Below are positions 52,062 to 59,935 of a stretch of DNA of 64,000 bases, in pieces. The notes under the pieces are model-generated. The model was not told the DNA's origin, ran no database searches, and saw only the letters and a program-made list of their open reading frames with translations. The first letter of the stretch is position 1, and each line of letters begins with the position of its first letter. The stretch is from Lachnospiraceae bacterium (GTDB lineage Bacteria; Bacillota; Clostridia; Lachnospirales; Lachnospiraceae): the NCBI GenBank assembly GCA_015258065.1, contig JABZIZ010000011.1, positions 30,596-94,595 on the forward strand. Reading direction: 5' to 3'. The position numbers and the translations under genes were made by a program.

Positions 52062-52904
52062 ATGATGAAGAGAAAACAAAACACCATGCAATTATGCATT
52101 CACCTGGTACTGATCTTTATTTGCATCCTCAGCCTGTTGCCGTTTTTGTCCATGGTTTCGACTTCTTTTATGAAGGTGAAGGGAGTGCTGCCCGATGAGC
52201 CGATTCTTTTGCCGAGGCTTCCCCTTTATACCCAGAACTATGTGAAGGCCTGGGTGTCCAATCACTTCCAGACCTATTTCGTCAATACGATTGTGGTGTC
52301 CTTCGGCGGTGTGGTAGTCAATCTGCTGGTATCGCTGACCATGGCCTATTCCTTTGCACGTTTCAAATTTCCGGGCAAAGAGTGGATGTTCAACCTCCTT
52401 CTGCTGACCATGATGATTCCCGCACAGTTGGCCATGATCTCGCAGTATACAGTTTTAAACGGGCTGAAACTGATTGATGATTACAAAGGAATCTGGCTCC
52501 TGTGGGGAGGTACCTGTGTGGCGGGAAATACCTTTTTTTACCGGGGCTTCTTTGAATCGGTTCCGAGAGAGCTGGAAGAGTCCATGTATCTGGACGGCGC
52601 TTCCAGATTGCAGACCCTTCTTCACTGCATCATTCCTCTGAGCAAGCCCGCCATCGCCACCCAGCTGGTCTTTGCCTTAAACGGCTACTGGTCGAATCTG
52701 TTCGATATCTTAACGTTTACCAAATCGACCGGCAAGAGGACGCTCTCTGTCGCGCTCCAGTTATTCAGAGGCCAGTACACCACAGATTACGGAAGGCTCT
52801 TTGCAGCCAGTACGATCGTGATTCTGCCCAACCTTCTGCTCTTTGTGATTTTCCAAAAGCAGTTTATGAGACAGGGACTGACGGAAGGTGCAGTCAAGGA
52901 ATAA
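52062..52904 (+). CDS. ABC sugar permease, MalG/UgpE type
   Basis: 280 aa, ATG 52062 (a second ATG at 52065) with AAGGAGG just upstream, 8 bp after the MalF-like gene. Six membrane helices, FARFKFPGKEWMFNLLLLTMMIPAQ in the middle, and EAA loop LEESMYLDGASRLQTLLHCIIPLSKPA. Ends QFMRQGLTEGAVKE, typical of the family. Confidence 0.93.
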   Translation: MMKRKQNTMQLCIHLVLIFICILSLLPFLSMVSTSFMKVKGVLPDEPILLPRLPLYTQNYVKAWVSNHFQTYFVNTIVVSFGGVVVNLLVSLTMAYSFARFKFPGKEWMFNLLLLTMMIPAQLAMISQYTVLNGLKLIDDYKGIWLLWGGTCVAGNTFFYRGFFESVPRELEESMYLDGASRLQTLLHCIIPLSKPAIATQLVFALNGYWSNLFDILTFTKSTGKRTLSVALQLFRGQYTTDYGRLFAASTIVILPNLLLFVIFQKQFMRQGLTEGAVKE

Positions 52905-52931
52905 AGAGGCGGCACCATCGGGGCGATTCGA

Positions 52932-55900
52932 ATGGTTTCCGCAGGGAAAAAAACGACCGGACAGGGAGAAAACGGTACGGTCTTGCGGATAGATAAGCGA
53001 AAAAAGATGGACGGGGAAGGACAGGAGATGGGGATCAGGGAGATGAGGATCAAGAAGATGGAAATCAAGGAGAAGGAGATCGGGGAGAAGGAGATCGGGG
53101 AGAAGGAAATCAAGGAGAAGGAGATGGGAGAGCAGGAAAACACAGCCCGTACGTACGGAATCGGGGTCGTGAAGCTGGGGAAAGAAACGAAGAGGAAGGA
53201 AGTCGGAAGGGGAGAAGCTGATTGCGGGGAAGCAGAAGAGGTGATCCTGGATACCTTCTATAGTGCGGGGGGCAGAGAAACGATTGTAAAAACAAAGGCG
53301 GGACTCTCCTATGACAGGGAAAATCTCTATGTTTCTCTGACCTGCTTTGAGGACGCTCCCAGGGTTTTACGGCCATCGGACGGCAACCGAAACGAAATGG
53401 AGTGGATGAAGAGAGACGACCTGGTGGAAGTGGTTCTGGCTTCGGGGACGTTTTCACAGAGGGATTACTGCGTCTTTCGTGTGCGCTCGTCCGGAGAGGG
53501 AGAAGCCCATAGGGAGAACGGTATGACCTACCACGGGGGAGATCATGCCATTCTGGATGACCAATTTACAGAAAAAAACGAGGCGAAGATCACGGAGATT
53601 CCGTCCGCTTCTTATCAATTCCAGGTGAAAGAGGAAGAAAAGAAGTGGAGCGCACATCTTACGCTTCCATGGGAACTGTTTGGCGGATATCCGGGGGAGG
53701 GAGGCTGCTTTCGCTTCCAGATCTACCGCAAGAAAAACCAGACCAATGAGGTGCTTGCCTTAACCCCTCTGGATCTCAATTCCAATTATGAAAATAAATT
53801 TGATTATGATCCGGAGACCTTTCTGGAGGCTTATCTTGGAGGAGAGGCAGGAGTGGAGTATGCAAACTGTGCCTGTGTCATCCTTCCCAGCGGCATCATG
53901 CACTGGCAAAGGCCTGCCACCCTGCAATGGCCTTCTTCCGCGTGTCGCAAGAAAATTCTGGCGCTTCAGAAATCGCAGGAAAAAACGACAGAGGCAAATC
54001 TGGCGGATCGGATTGTCACTCTGCAAAGCTGGCAGGACGTTCTGATTTTAGAGGGAGCGGATTTTTTTCCGAATTCCAGGTGCGAGAACTCTTTTCCCAA
54101 GGTGGATCCCTGGGTTCAGAGACGGCTTTGCAATGAAGCCCTGCGCAGAAAGGATATGCGGGAGGCTTGCCTTGTCCTGGACGAGTTGCTCTCTTATTAC
54201 AAAACCTTCACCGCCTGGTGGTATGCGGATGGAACGCTGGGGAATGCGGATGAGGACAACTGGGATGAATTTGCCCTGCTACAGGAAGTGAAAGAAGAGG
54301 AGAACGGGGTTTTACTGATCTTTCTAACAGACGGTAAGGAAGTGAGTGCAACCCTTCTGCCGCAGGAAAGAGGAGCCCGTTTTTATGTAGGAAAAGAGGG
54401 AGATTACAAGAGCACTGCGGTGCCGTTTCGGCTACTTTTATCCAAAGAAGAAGCCGCTGTAGAGACAAAGCATAGCAGGATCACGATTCGTTCGGGAAAA
54501 AACTGGGAAATCCGGATCGATCAGAAATTTGTCCTAAGCAAAGAGAATCTCCGTCTGTACCGAAACGGCGGGAGATTTGCCTTTGATATCAGGCAGCAGC
54601 TTCTCCCTGACGAAATGGTTTATGGTTTTGGGGAGCGGTTTGATGCAGTCAACCAGAGGGGAAAGGTGCTGACCCTCTGGCAGAGAGATGCCTTTGAGGG
54701 CTGCGGTTGTTCCATCGGCAACCAGTCGTACAAGAATGTCTCTTTTTTCCACTCGACGGCAGGATATGCGCTCTTTATCAACAGTTTTTACCGCATCCGC
54801 GTAGACGCCGGGAAGGTGTACGAGGGTCTTCGGATTTCCACGATGGGAGATAAGACCGACTTTACCGTCTTTACGGGAACGGCGCAAGAAAACATGGAAG
54901 GCTATACGTTGCTGACCGGAAAACCGCTTCTGCCGCCGGATTGGGTGTTTGAACCCTGGGCAGGCGGCGGTGTGGGCAGGTGGATGGACGGGCCAACCGG
55001 GGACGTGATCAAAGAAATGGAAGGGGTTCTGAATCGGTTCCGGAATCTGGACATCCCTCACTCCGGCCTGTATGCAGAGGGTGCCGGGTGGCGGTTCGGT
55101 GACCGTTATCACAAGGAGGAGCCTTACCAGATCGCGGACTTTGCGCATCAGAGAGGAATCCGTGTGTTCTCATGGCAGTTTTCTCATATCGATGAAGAGG
55201 AGGCCGCTTCCTATCTGCCGGATTGTCCAAGGGAAGAGCTTCCCATTACCAGAACACCCGGTTACGGGGGAACAAGAAAACTGCCGTCAGAGATTGATTT
55301 TTCCCACCCCAGGGCGATGGAACTCCTGGAGGCACAGTGGAAGGACAGGATGGATGCCGGAATGGACGGCACCATGGTGGATTTCGGGGAAATCACACCG
55401 GATGAGGCTCTCTTTTTTGACGGAAGAAGAGGCGATGAGATGCACAACGCCTATGCGGTGGAATATACGAAGGCCTATCGCCAGCTTTTCACGAAATACA
55501 GGGGAGAAGACCATGTGCTGTATTCCAGATCGGCTTCCGCCGGCACGCAGCACTACGCCTGCCAGTTCGGAGGGGATCAGCTTTCCGGTTTTCGAGGTCT
55601 TACCTACTCCATCAACGGAGGCGTAACGGCAGGTTCTTCCGGCCTTCCCTTCTGGGGGGTGGATGCCGGCGGGTATGACGGACTCTGCGATGAGGAATCT
55701 TATCTGCGGTGGACCGAGTTTGCCGCCTTCTGCCCGATCATGCGCTATCACGGAACAAGACCGAGGGAGCCTTGGATTTATAGCGACTATGCGGTAAGAT
55801 TATACAGATATTACGCATGGCTTCGGGAAAATCTTTTGCCCTACAGCATAGAGACGGGAGAAAAGGCACACCGGACAGGAATGCCGATGATGCGACCGCT

Positions 55901-56594
55901 GCCGATGATGTTCCCGGAGGACGGGAGGGCAAGAGCGTACGGGGATGAATATCTGTACGGGGATTCCCTTCTGGTGGCGCCGGTGCACGAAGAGGGAGAA
56001 GAGAGAGAAATTTACTTCCCGAAGGGCAGATGGGTGAACCTTTTTGACTTTCAAGAAACGGTTTCCGGTCCGAAAACACTGGTCAAAAAAGTGCCGATTT
56101 CCAGGATTCCGGTCTATGTGAGGGAAGGTGCTTTCCTTCCTCTTTTCTTAAACGGCGATCTGCGCCTCGGGGAGAGCCTGACCTATGAAAAAGAAAAAGT
56201 CATGCTGATTGCGCTTCCTGTAGAGGAAGAGAGAAGCAGCTCCTATCAGGCGGAGGGGGATCGCCTGATTCAGAAGACAAAAGAGGGCATCCACATCTTG
56301 CTCAGGCAGGCAAGGGATCTTCATTATGTCATTCTGCTTGGACTCTCTCAGATGGAAGATATCGGGAGCGAGATCTCCTCTTCGGAAAGTGACTTAACCG
56401 GGGAGGACAATCCGAAGGCAGTTCCTATGTATAGGAGAGAATTCTCTGCGATCGAGGTGAACGGAAGGGGGCTTAGAAGAGCGTCCTCCGTGAATGATCT
56501 GCGTTACGGGGAAGGCTTCTATCTGCGAGGAGACGGTTCCGTGGTTCTTAGAGTCATGCCGGAAGAGGAAGTGTATCTTTTTTGGAAAAAGTGA
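52932..56594 (+). CDS. Large GH31 hydrolase with CBM9-like N-terminal domain
   Basis: 1220 aa. After a Lys/Glu pentapeptide-repeat stretch (about 30-68) comes a CBM9/DOMON-like beta domain (about 95-300: LSYDRENLYVSLTCFEDAP, RDDLVEVVLASG, WSAHLTLPWELFGG), a helical linker, then the GH31 N-domain (MVYGFGERFDAVNQRGK) and barrel with probable nucleophile Asp in DGTMVDFGEITPDEA and acid/base region PFWGVDAGGYDG. No signal peptide. It probably hydrolyses or transglycosylates an imported glucoside. The start is uncertain: the ATG at 52932 has a weak site and the repeat region might be untranslated. Operon with the importer. Confidence 0.88.
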   Translation: MVSAGKKTTGQGENGTVLRIDKRKKMDGEGQEMGIREMRIKKMEIKEKEIGEKEIGEKEIKEKEMGEQENTARTYGIGVVKLGKETKRKEVGRGEADCGEAEEVILDTFYSAGGRETIVKTKAGLSYDRENLYVSLTCFEDAPRVLRPSDGNRNEMEWMKRDDLVEVVLASGTFSQRDYCVFRVRSSGEGEAHRENGMTYHGGDHAILDDQFTEKNEAKITEIPSASYQFQVKEEEKKWSAHLTLPWELFGGYPGEGGCFRFQIYRKKNQTNEVLALTPLDLNSNYENKFDYDPETFLEAYLGGEAGVEYANCACVILPSGIMHWQRPATLQWPSSACRKKILALQKSQEKTTEANLADRIVTLQSWQDVLILEGADFFPNSRCENSFPKVDPWVQRRLCNEALRRKDMREACLVLDELLSYYKTFTAWWYADGTLGNADEDNWDEFALLQEVKEEENGVLLIFLTDGKEVSATLLPQERGARFYVGKEGDYKSTAVPFRLLLSKEEAAVETKHSRITIRSGKNWEIRIDQKFVLSKENLRLYRNGGRFAFDIRQQLLPDEMVYGFGERFDAVNQRGKVLTLWQRDAFEGCGCSIGNQSYKNVSFFHSTAGYALFINSFYRIRVDAGKVYEGLRISTMGDKTDFTVFTGTAQENMEGYTLLTGKPLLPPDWVFEPWAGGGVGRWMDGPTGDVIKEMEGVLNRFRNLDIPHSGLYAEGAGWRFGDRYHKEEPYQIADFAHQRGIRVFSWQFSHIDEEEAASYLPDCPREELPITRTPGYGGTRKLPSEIDFSHPRAMELLEAQWKDRMDAGMDGTMVDFGEITPDEALFFDGRRGDEMHNAYAVEYTKAYRQLFTKYRGEDHVLYSRSASAGTQHYACQFGGDQLSGFRGLTYSINGGVTAGSSGLPFWGVDAGGYDGLCDEESYLRWTEFAAFCPIMRYHGTRPREPWIYSDYAVRLYRYYAWLRENLLPYSIETGEKAHRTGMPMMRPLPMMFPEDGRARAYGDEYLYGDSLLVAPVHEEGEEREIYFPKGRWVNLFDFQETVSGPKTLVKKVPISRIPVYVREGAFLPLFLNGDLRLGESLTYEKEKVMLIALPVEEERSSSYQAEGDRLIQKTKEGIHILLRQARDLHYVILLGLSQMEDIGSEISSSESDLTGEDNPKAVPMYRREFSAIEVNGRGLRRASSVNDLRYGEGFYLRGDGSVVLRVMPEEEVYLFWKK
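53029..53133 (+). repeat. In-frame 15-bp repeats (KEIGE type)
   Basis: About seven units of GAGATCGGGGAGAAG type encode the pentapeptide series MEIKE, KEIGE, KEIGE, KEIKE, KEMGE near the start of the large GH31 gene. Confidence 0.85.
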
Positions 56595-56760
56595 AGCAGG
56601 AAGTACGTATTTTGGCGGAACGGGAGAAGCAGGAAGTACAGAGTTTGCGGAATGGGAGAAGCGGGAAGTACAGAATTTGCGGAACGGGAGAAGCGGGAAG
56701 TACAGAATTTGCGGAACGGGAGAAGCGGGAAGTACGGATTTGACGGAAAAGGATGAAACA
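56593..56760 (+). repeat. 32-bp tandem repeat, about 4.5 copies
   Basis: The core GGAAGTAC recurs at 56599, 56632, 56664, 56696 and 56728; the unit reads GAAGTACAGAATTTGCGGAA plus 12 more bases. The array begins at the GH31 stop and fills the gap to the serine hydrolase gene. No unique spacers. Confidence 0.92.
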
Positions 56761-56780
56761 GGAAGGATAAGGGAGAACAC

Positions 56781-57995
56781 ATGAATTTTGAAAGGCTGAC
56801 CACTTATTTGGATGAACTGCAGGAGAGATACGGTGTTCCCGGTTCGGATCTTCTTGTCACGAAGAATCAGGAGGAGATCTATAGACATCTGACGGGATAT
56901 CGTGATTATGAACACAAGGAAGCGACGAAGGAAGATCAGCTCTACCGCCTTTTTTCCGCAACCAAGGTCATTACCATGATTGCGGTCATGCAGCAGATCG
57001 AGGCGGGAAAGATCGGACTTTACGACGAATTGCAAAAATTTTTACCGGAATACGGCACTCTGTATGTGGTAGATGAGGGCAAGGATTACGGCTGGGGAAA
57101 CTGGCCGGACCTCAGTGCCCCCTGCCACCTCTCCCATAAACCCATCCGAATCATCGATCTGATGACGATGACGGCGGGACTGAGTTACAATACGGAGCCT
57201 CCGACAGGGATGTCCCTTTCAGAAGACAAAGCATCGGCAGGGAAAAAGGAAGCGCAGATGAAGGGAGCACCGGGAGAGACCTTGACGCAGAAGGTGATGC
57301 GTGCGGCGGCGCAGATGCCGTTACTCTTTGAACCCGGTACCCACTGGGCTTACAGCCTTGCGCATGATGTGCTGGCGGCAGTGGTGGAAGTCGTTACCGG
57401 GCAGAGGTTTAGCGACTACCTGGAGGAGCATATCTTTTTGCCTTCAGGTGCTTCTGATCTCACCTTCCATCCGAATGCGGAGCAGGAGAAGAGGATGGCA
57501 GCCCTTTACGTTTCCAAGAACGGCACGAAGGAGATGCTGCCTTGCACAGATCTCTCTGTGCTCGGTCTGCGTATGCTTGCCCAGTTTGAGAGCGGTGGCG
57601 GCGGCCTGATCGGCGGCGTAGAAGGCTACAGCAAGGTGATTGCAGCTCTGGCAAACGGCGGCGTGACCGGGAAGGGGGAGAGACTCCTTACAGAAAAATC
57701 CATCCGCCTCTTCATGACGCCTTATACGAGCGGAGAGTTACAGCTGGATTTCATGAAGATGCAGAAGTTCGGTTACAGCTATGGGCTGGGAGTCAGGGTC
57801 TTAACAGAGAAGGGAAGTTCCAGATCCCCTCTCGGTGAATTCGGCTGGGACGGCGCTGCAGGTGCTTACGTGCTCATCGATCCCATCCATCATCTGACGA
57901 TCTTTTATGTACAGCATACGCTGGCCTACGACGCTGTCTTCACGGAAGTTCATCCGAGAATCCGGGACCTGGTTTACGAGGCACTGGAAGATTGA
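56781..57995 (+). CDS. Serine hydrolase, class C beta-lactamase-like
   Basis: 404 aa, ATG 56781 with AAGGGAG upstream. Beta-lactamase/EstB fold: the SxxK motif is FSATKVITM (Ser and Lys), a Tyr motif lies in HWAYSLAHDV and the third box corresponds to GWDGAAG near the C-terminus. No signal peptide, so a cytosolic esterase is more likely than a resistance enzyme. It is the last gene of the dextran-type operon and might remove acyl groups from imported sugars (inference). A clear terminator follows. Confidence 0.9.
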   Translation: MNFERLTTYLDELQERYGVPGSDLLVTKNQEEIYRHLTGYRDYEHKEATKEDQLYRLFSATKVITMIAVMQQIEAGKIGLYDELQKFLPEYGTLYVVDEGKDYGWGNWPDLSAPCHLSHKPIRIIDLMTMTAGLSYNTEPPTGMSLSEDKASAGKKEAQMKGAPGETLTQKVMRAAAQMPLLFEPGTHWAYSLAHDVLAAVVEVVTGQRFSDYLEEHIFLPSGASDLTFHPNAEQEKRMAALYVSKNGTKEMLPCTDLSVLGLRMLAQFESGGGGLIGGVEGYSKVIAALANGGVTGKGERLLTEKSIRLFMTPYTSGELQLDFMKMQKFGYSYGLGVRVLTEKGSSRSPLGEFGWDGAAGAYVLIDPIHHLTIFYVQHTLAYDAVFTEVHPRIRDLVYEALED

Positions 57996-58216
57996 AGCGG
58001 TATCAGGGAGGGCAATGGTTGCCCTCCTTTTTCATCATCCCATTTTCTAAGTACATACCAAATGGTAGATAAGGTATGAAAGGCGATATACCCGGTGCAC
58101 TCTCCTGTAGCGCACATTCTAACGATTTCACGAGATTGCTGGCTACTCAGGTCATCTCTGTTTGTTAAATAATTTAAGAGAATATTTGTATCAATCAATA
58201 GCACCATATTTTTCAT
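57974..58216 (-). pseudogene. Truncated PIN-domain toxin
   Basis: About 80 codons from ATG 58216, overlapping the antitoxin end by 26 bp. The N-terminal PIN part is clear (VLLIDTNILLNYLTNRDD with the first metal Asp; CTGYIAFHTLSTIWYVLRK), but the reading frame then runs into the neighbouring operon terminator and ends, so the second half with the remaining acidic residues is gone. The family is usually about 130-140 residues, so this copy should have no RNase activity. Confidence 0.75.
58007..58032 (+). terminator. Terminator of the importer operon
   Basis: GGAGGGCAA (58007-58015), loop TGG, TTGCCCTCC (58019-58027), TTTTT. The truncated PIN gene on the other strand reads through it. Confidence 0.92.
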
Positions 58217-58487
58217 GCATTGCACCTGATCTTTCCTTGTCAAAATCAATCTCTCTTTTATTTTCTTTTCTTGCTGCTTCTAACCTTTCAAACGCCTCTA
58301 GTTTGCTGTGATGGTTCGAGGCATTGGGCGGCAATGGTGCTTTGATCATAAATGGAATACTTCTTTCTCGTAGAGCTGTTTTCGTAAATGTTTCATAGAA
58401 GGTTTGTTTCGTTTGTCCCATTTCATCAAGCATATTCCCCAAATCCTCGTAAACGGAATCTTCTAATCGAATACTGATCGTTTTCAT
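58191..58487 (-). CDS. Antitoxin of the PIN pair (ribbon-helix-helix type)
   Basis: 98 aa from ATG 58487 (GGAAAGGAAG upstream). The N-terminal MKTISIRLEDSVYEDLGNMLDEMGQTKQTFYETF resembles RelB/DinJ-like ribbon-helix-helix DNA-binding segments; the basic/acidic helical C-terminus would bind the toxin. Intact although its toxin partner is truncated, which often follows toxin loss. Target unknown. Confidence 0.72.
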   Translation of the reverse strand: MKTISIRLEDSVYEDLGNMLDEMGQTKQTFYETFTKTALRERSIPFMIKAPLPPNASNHHSKLEAFERLEAARKENKREIDFDKERSGAMHEKYGAID

Positions 58488-58531
58488 CTGCAAGCTTCCT
58501 TTCCGATTTTGTGTTTTTGGTATTATTTTGA

Positions 58532-58711
58532 CTCAATAATCGTCATGGCATTCCGTTCTCACTGACTGTTTCGGCAGAGCTGGGAACATTGGATGCAATG
58601 TCGGATGCAGAGCTTGATGCAAAACTTCAGCACAGCTATACCCAATCGATTGCTGGTGAAGGCAGATCACTCGGGGACGTGTTCGATGATCTGGAAAGGA
58701 GCCTTGGATAA
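58532..58711 (+). pseudogene. Remnant of a RelB-type antitoxin
   Basis: Open frame without a start codon, ending TAA 58709-58711. It reads RHGIPFSLTVSAELGTLDAM then SDAELDAKLQHSYTQSIAGE, the toxin-binding C-terminal half of RelB/ParD-like antitoxins. The DNA-binding N-terminal half is missing. Confidence 0.65.
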
Positions 58712-58882
58712 GTGAACTCCGATGAAATCATCGTTACACCGGATGCGGAAGCAGGTCTTTATGAGATTCGAGATTACATAGCTGAGACTCTGCTGGTACC
58801 TGATGTTGCCCTGAAATACATCCGGGTTATACGCAAGGAGATGGAAGTCCGAATCAGCAAGTTTCTCCACTATATGGTTTAG
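58712..58882 (+). pseudogene. Truncated ParE/RelE-family toxin
   Basis: 56 codons from GTG 58712, directly after the antitoxin remnant (TAAGTG). TPDAEAGLYEIRDYIAETLL and PDVALKYIRVIRKEME match the N-terminal half of ParE/RelE toxins; the sequence then diverges and stops before the catalytic C-terminal strands. Very likely inactive. Confidence 0.7.
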
Positions 58883-59003
58883 GTGACGAAAAACAGGACC
58901 ATGGGAGGGCTTTTATCTTACGGATAACCTTGAACCTGCGAAGGAATGGTCGATTTGCAGACCGGATGACCGCACCACTGCCTCAATAAAAACACCGAAA
59001 CAG

Positions 59004-59032
59004 TTGACGATGTAAACTTGATGTATTAAAAT
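59004..59032 (+). promoter_or_regulatory. Promoter of the DinJ/YafQ-type module
   Basis: TTGACG (59004-59009), 17-bp spacer, TAAAAT (59027-59032), 24 bp before the antitoxin ATG with AAAGGAG between. Confidence 0.75.
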
Positions 59033-59055
59033 AATCAACGAAAGGAGATGACCAT

Positions 59056-59328
59056 ATGTCTACAGTTCCTACTCAAATCCGCATTGATGCGAACGTCAAG
59101 AAACAGGCCAACGAACTCTTCGGTGAGCTCGGAATGGACATGTCCGGGGCAGTAAATATTTTTCTCCGGCAGTGTGTCTTAAGAGGCGGTCTCCCGTTTA
59201 TCGTAGAGGTTCCTCAGTACTCCCAGAAGGTAATGGATGCCATGAGCGAAGCCAAGCGCATTTCCCGTGATCCTGAAGTTCCGGGATATGCAAACATGGA
59301 CGACCTCAGGAAAGCCCTCGAAGAGTAA
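59056..59328 (+). CDS. dinJ: RelB/DinJ-family antitoxin
   Basis: 90 aa. The N-terminal ribbon-helix-helix (TQIRIDANVKKQANELFGEL then GMDMSGAVNIFLRQCVLRGG) is characteristic of DinJ antitoxins, which dimerise on their own promoter; the C-terminal helices (SQKVMDAMSEAKRISRDPEV) cover the toxin. The strong promoter 24 bp upstream leaves little room, so autorepression over it is likely. The toxin gene follows with no gap (TAAATG). Confidence 0.92.
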   Translation: MSTVPTQIRIDANVKKQANELFGELGMDMSGAVNIFLRQCVLRGGLPFIVEVPQYSQKVMDAMSEAKRISRDPEVPGYANMDDLRKALEE

Positions 59329-59607
59329 ATGCTGACAGTCAAATTTACCACGGCTTATAAGAAAAGCTATAAGCTGATGAAGAAGCGTGGGAAGAACCTT
59401 TCTCTTCTGGAAGAAGTGATCGACACTTTACGTCAAGGTAAAGCGTTGGAGGAAAGATTCCGTGACCACGAGTTAAAAGGAAACCGCAAAGGATTTCGGG
59501 AATGCCATATCCAGCCAGACTGGCTCCTGATCTACCTGATAGAGAATGACATCCTGACTCTGACGCTTGTTGATACGGGAAGTCATTCTGACCTGCTGAA
59601 TCTTTGA
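59329..59607 (+). CDS. yafQ: YafQ-family mRNA interferase toxin
   Basis: 92 aa, starting on the base after the antitoxin stop. RelE-fold endoribonuclease that cuts mRNA on the ribosome. The known YafQ catalytic set is all in place: His47 (RDHELKG), His60, Asp64 and Trp65 (CHIQPDWLLIYL) and His86 (TGSHSDLL), matching His50, His63, Asp67, Trp68 and His87 of E. coli YafQ. The module therefore looks functional, in contrast to its two decayed neighbours. Confidence 0.94.
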   Translation: MLTVKFTTAYKKSYKLMKKRGKNLSLLEEVIDTLRQGKALEERFRDHELKGNRKGFRECHIQPDWLLIYLIENDILTLTLVDTGSHSDLLNL

Positions 59608-59612
59608 TTCTC

Positions 59613-59643
59613 AGCCGTTCCATTATGGAGCGGCTCTTTTTTC
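59613..59643 (+). terminator. Terminator of the DinJ/YafQ-type module
   Basis: AGCCG-TTCC / GGA-CGGCT stem (59613-59635) followed by CTTTTTT. Confidence 0.85.
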
Positions 59644-59935
59644 TATCTGTCACCGCGCTCTTTGCGGATCTTCTCGTGACAGCTTCTGCAAAGGCTTATG
59701 AGGTTGAGTTACATCTTTGGCCGGATGTACAAACCCAATCAACGGGAGGCCCCTCTTTCATGGATTATATACAAACCGAAGCGGATGACAACTGGTATTC
59801 ACTCAGTCAATGAATTTTTTGTCTTACCAGCAAAAATCTTTCTCAGGACGGTTGTAAAGCGGCCTCGAACAGGATATCCTTCTATTAAGGATCTCTGCGG
59901 GAAACCGCAAAAATCTTTAATAGGAGGCGCTATAT
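59644..59935 (+). other. Spacer between YafQ module and DUF4143 ATPase
   Basis: About 290 bp with no convincing gene. An open frame at 59698-59946 has no recognisable features. GCAAAAATCTTT occurs twice (near 59829 and 59907), the second copy forming the right arm of the hairpin at 59882-59923. Confidence 0.4.
59882..59923 (+). promoter_or_regulatory. Large leader hairpin abutting the ATPase ribosome site
   Basis: 19-nt arms (59882-59900 and 59905-59923) with a GAAA tetraloop pair at 16 positions plus one G-U, with two mismatches; ends CTATTAA/TTAATAG, tip TGCGG/CCGCA. The right arm runs into AGGAGG of the next gene, so it can mask translation or act as a weak terminator. Confidence 0.7.

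Noticed and set aside
56593..56760. Possible CRISPR array
   Set aside because: The 32-bp units follow each other without spacers.
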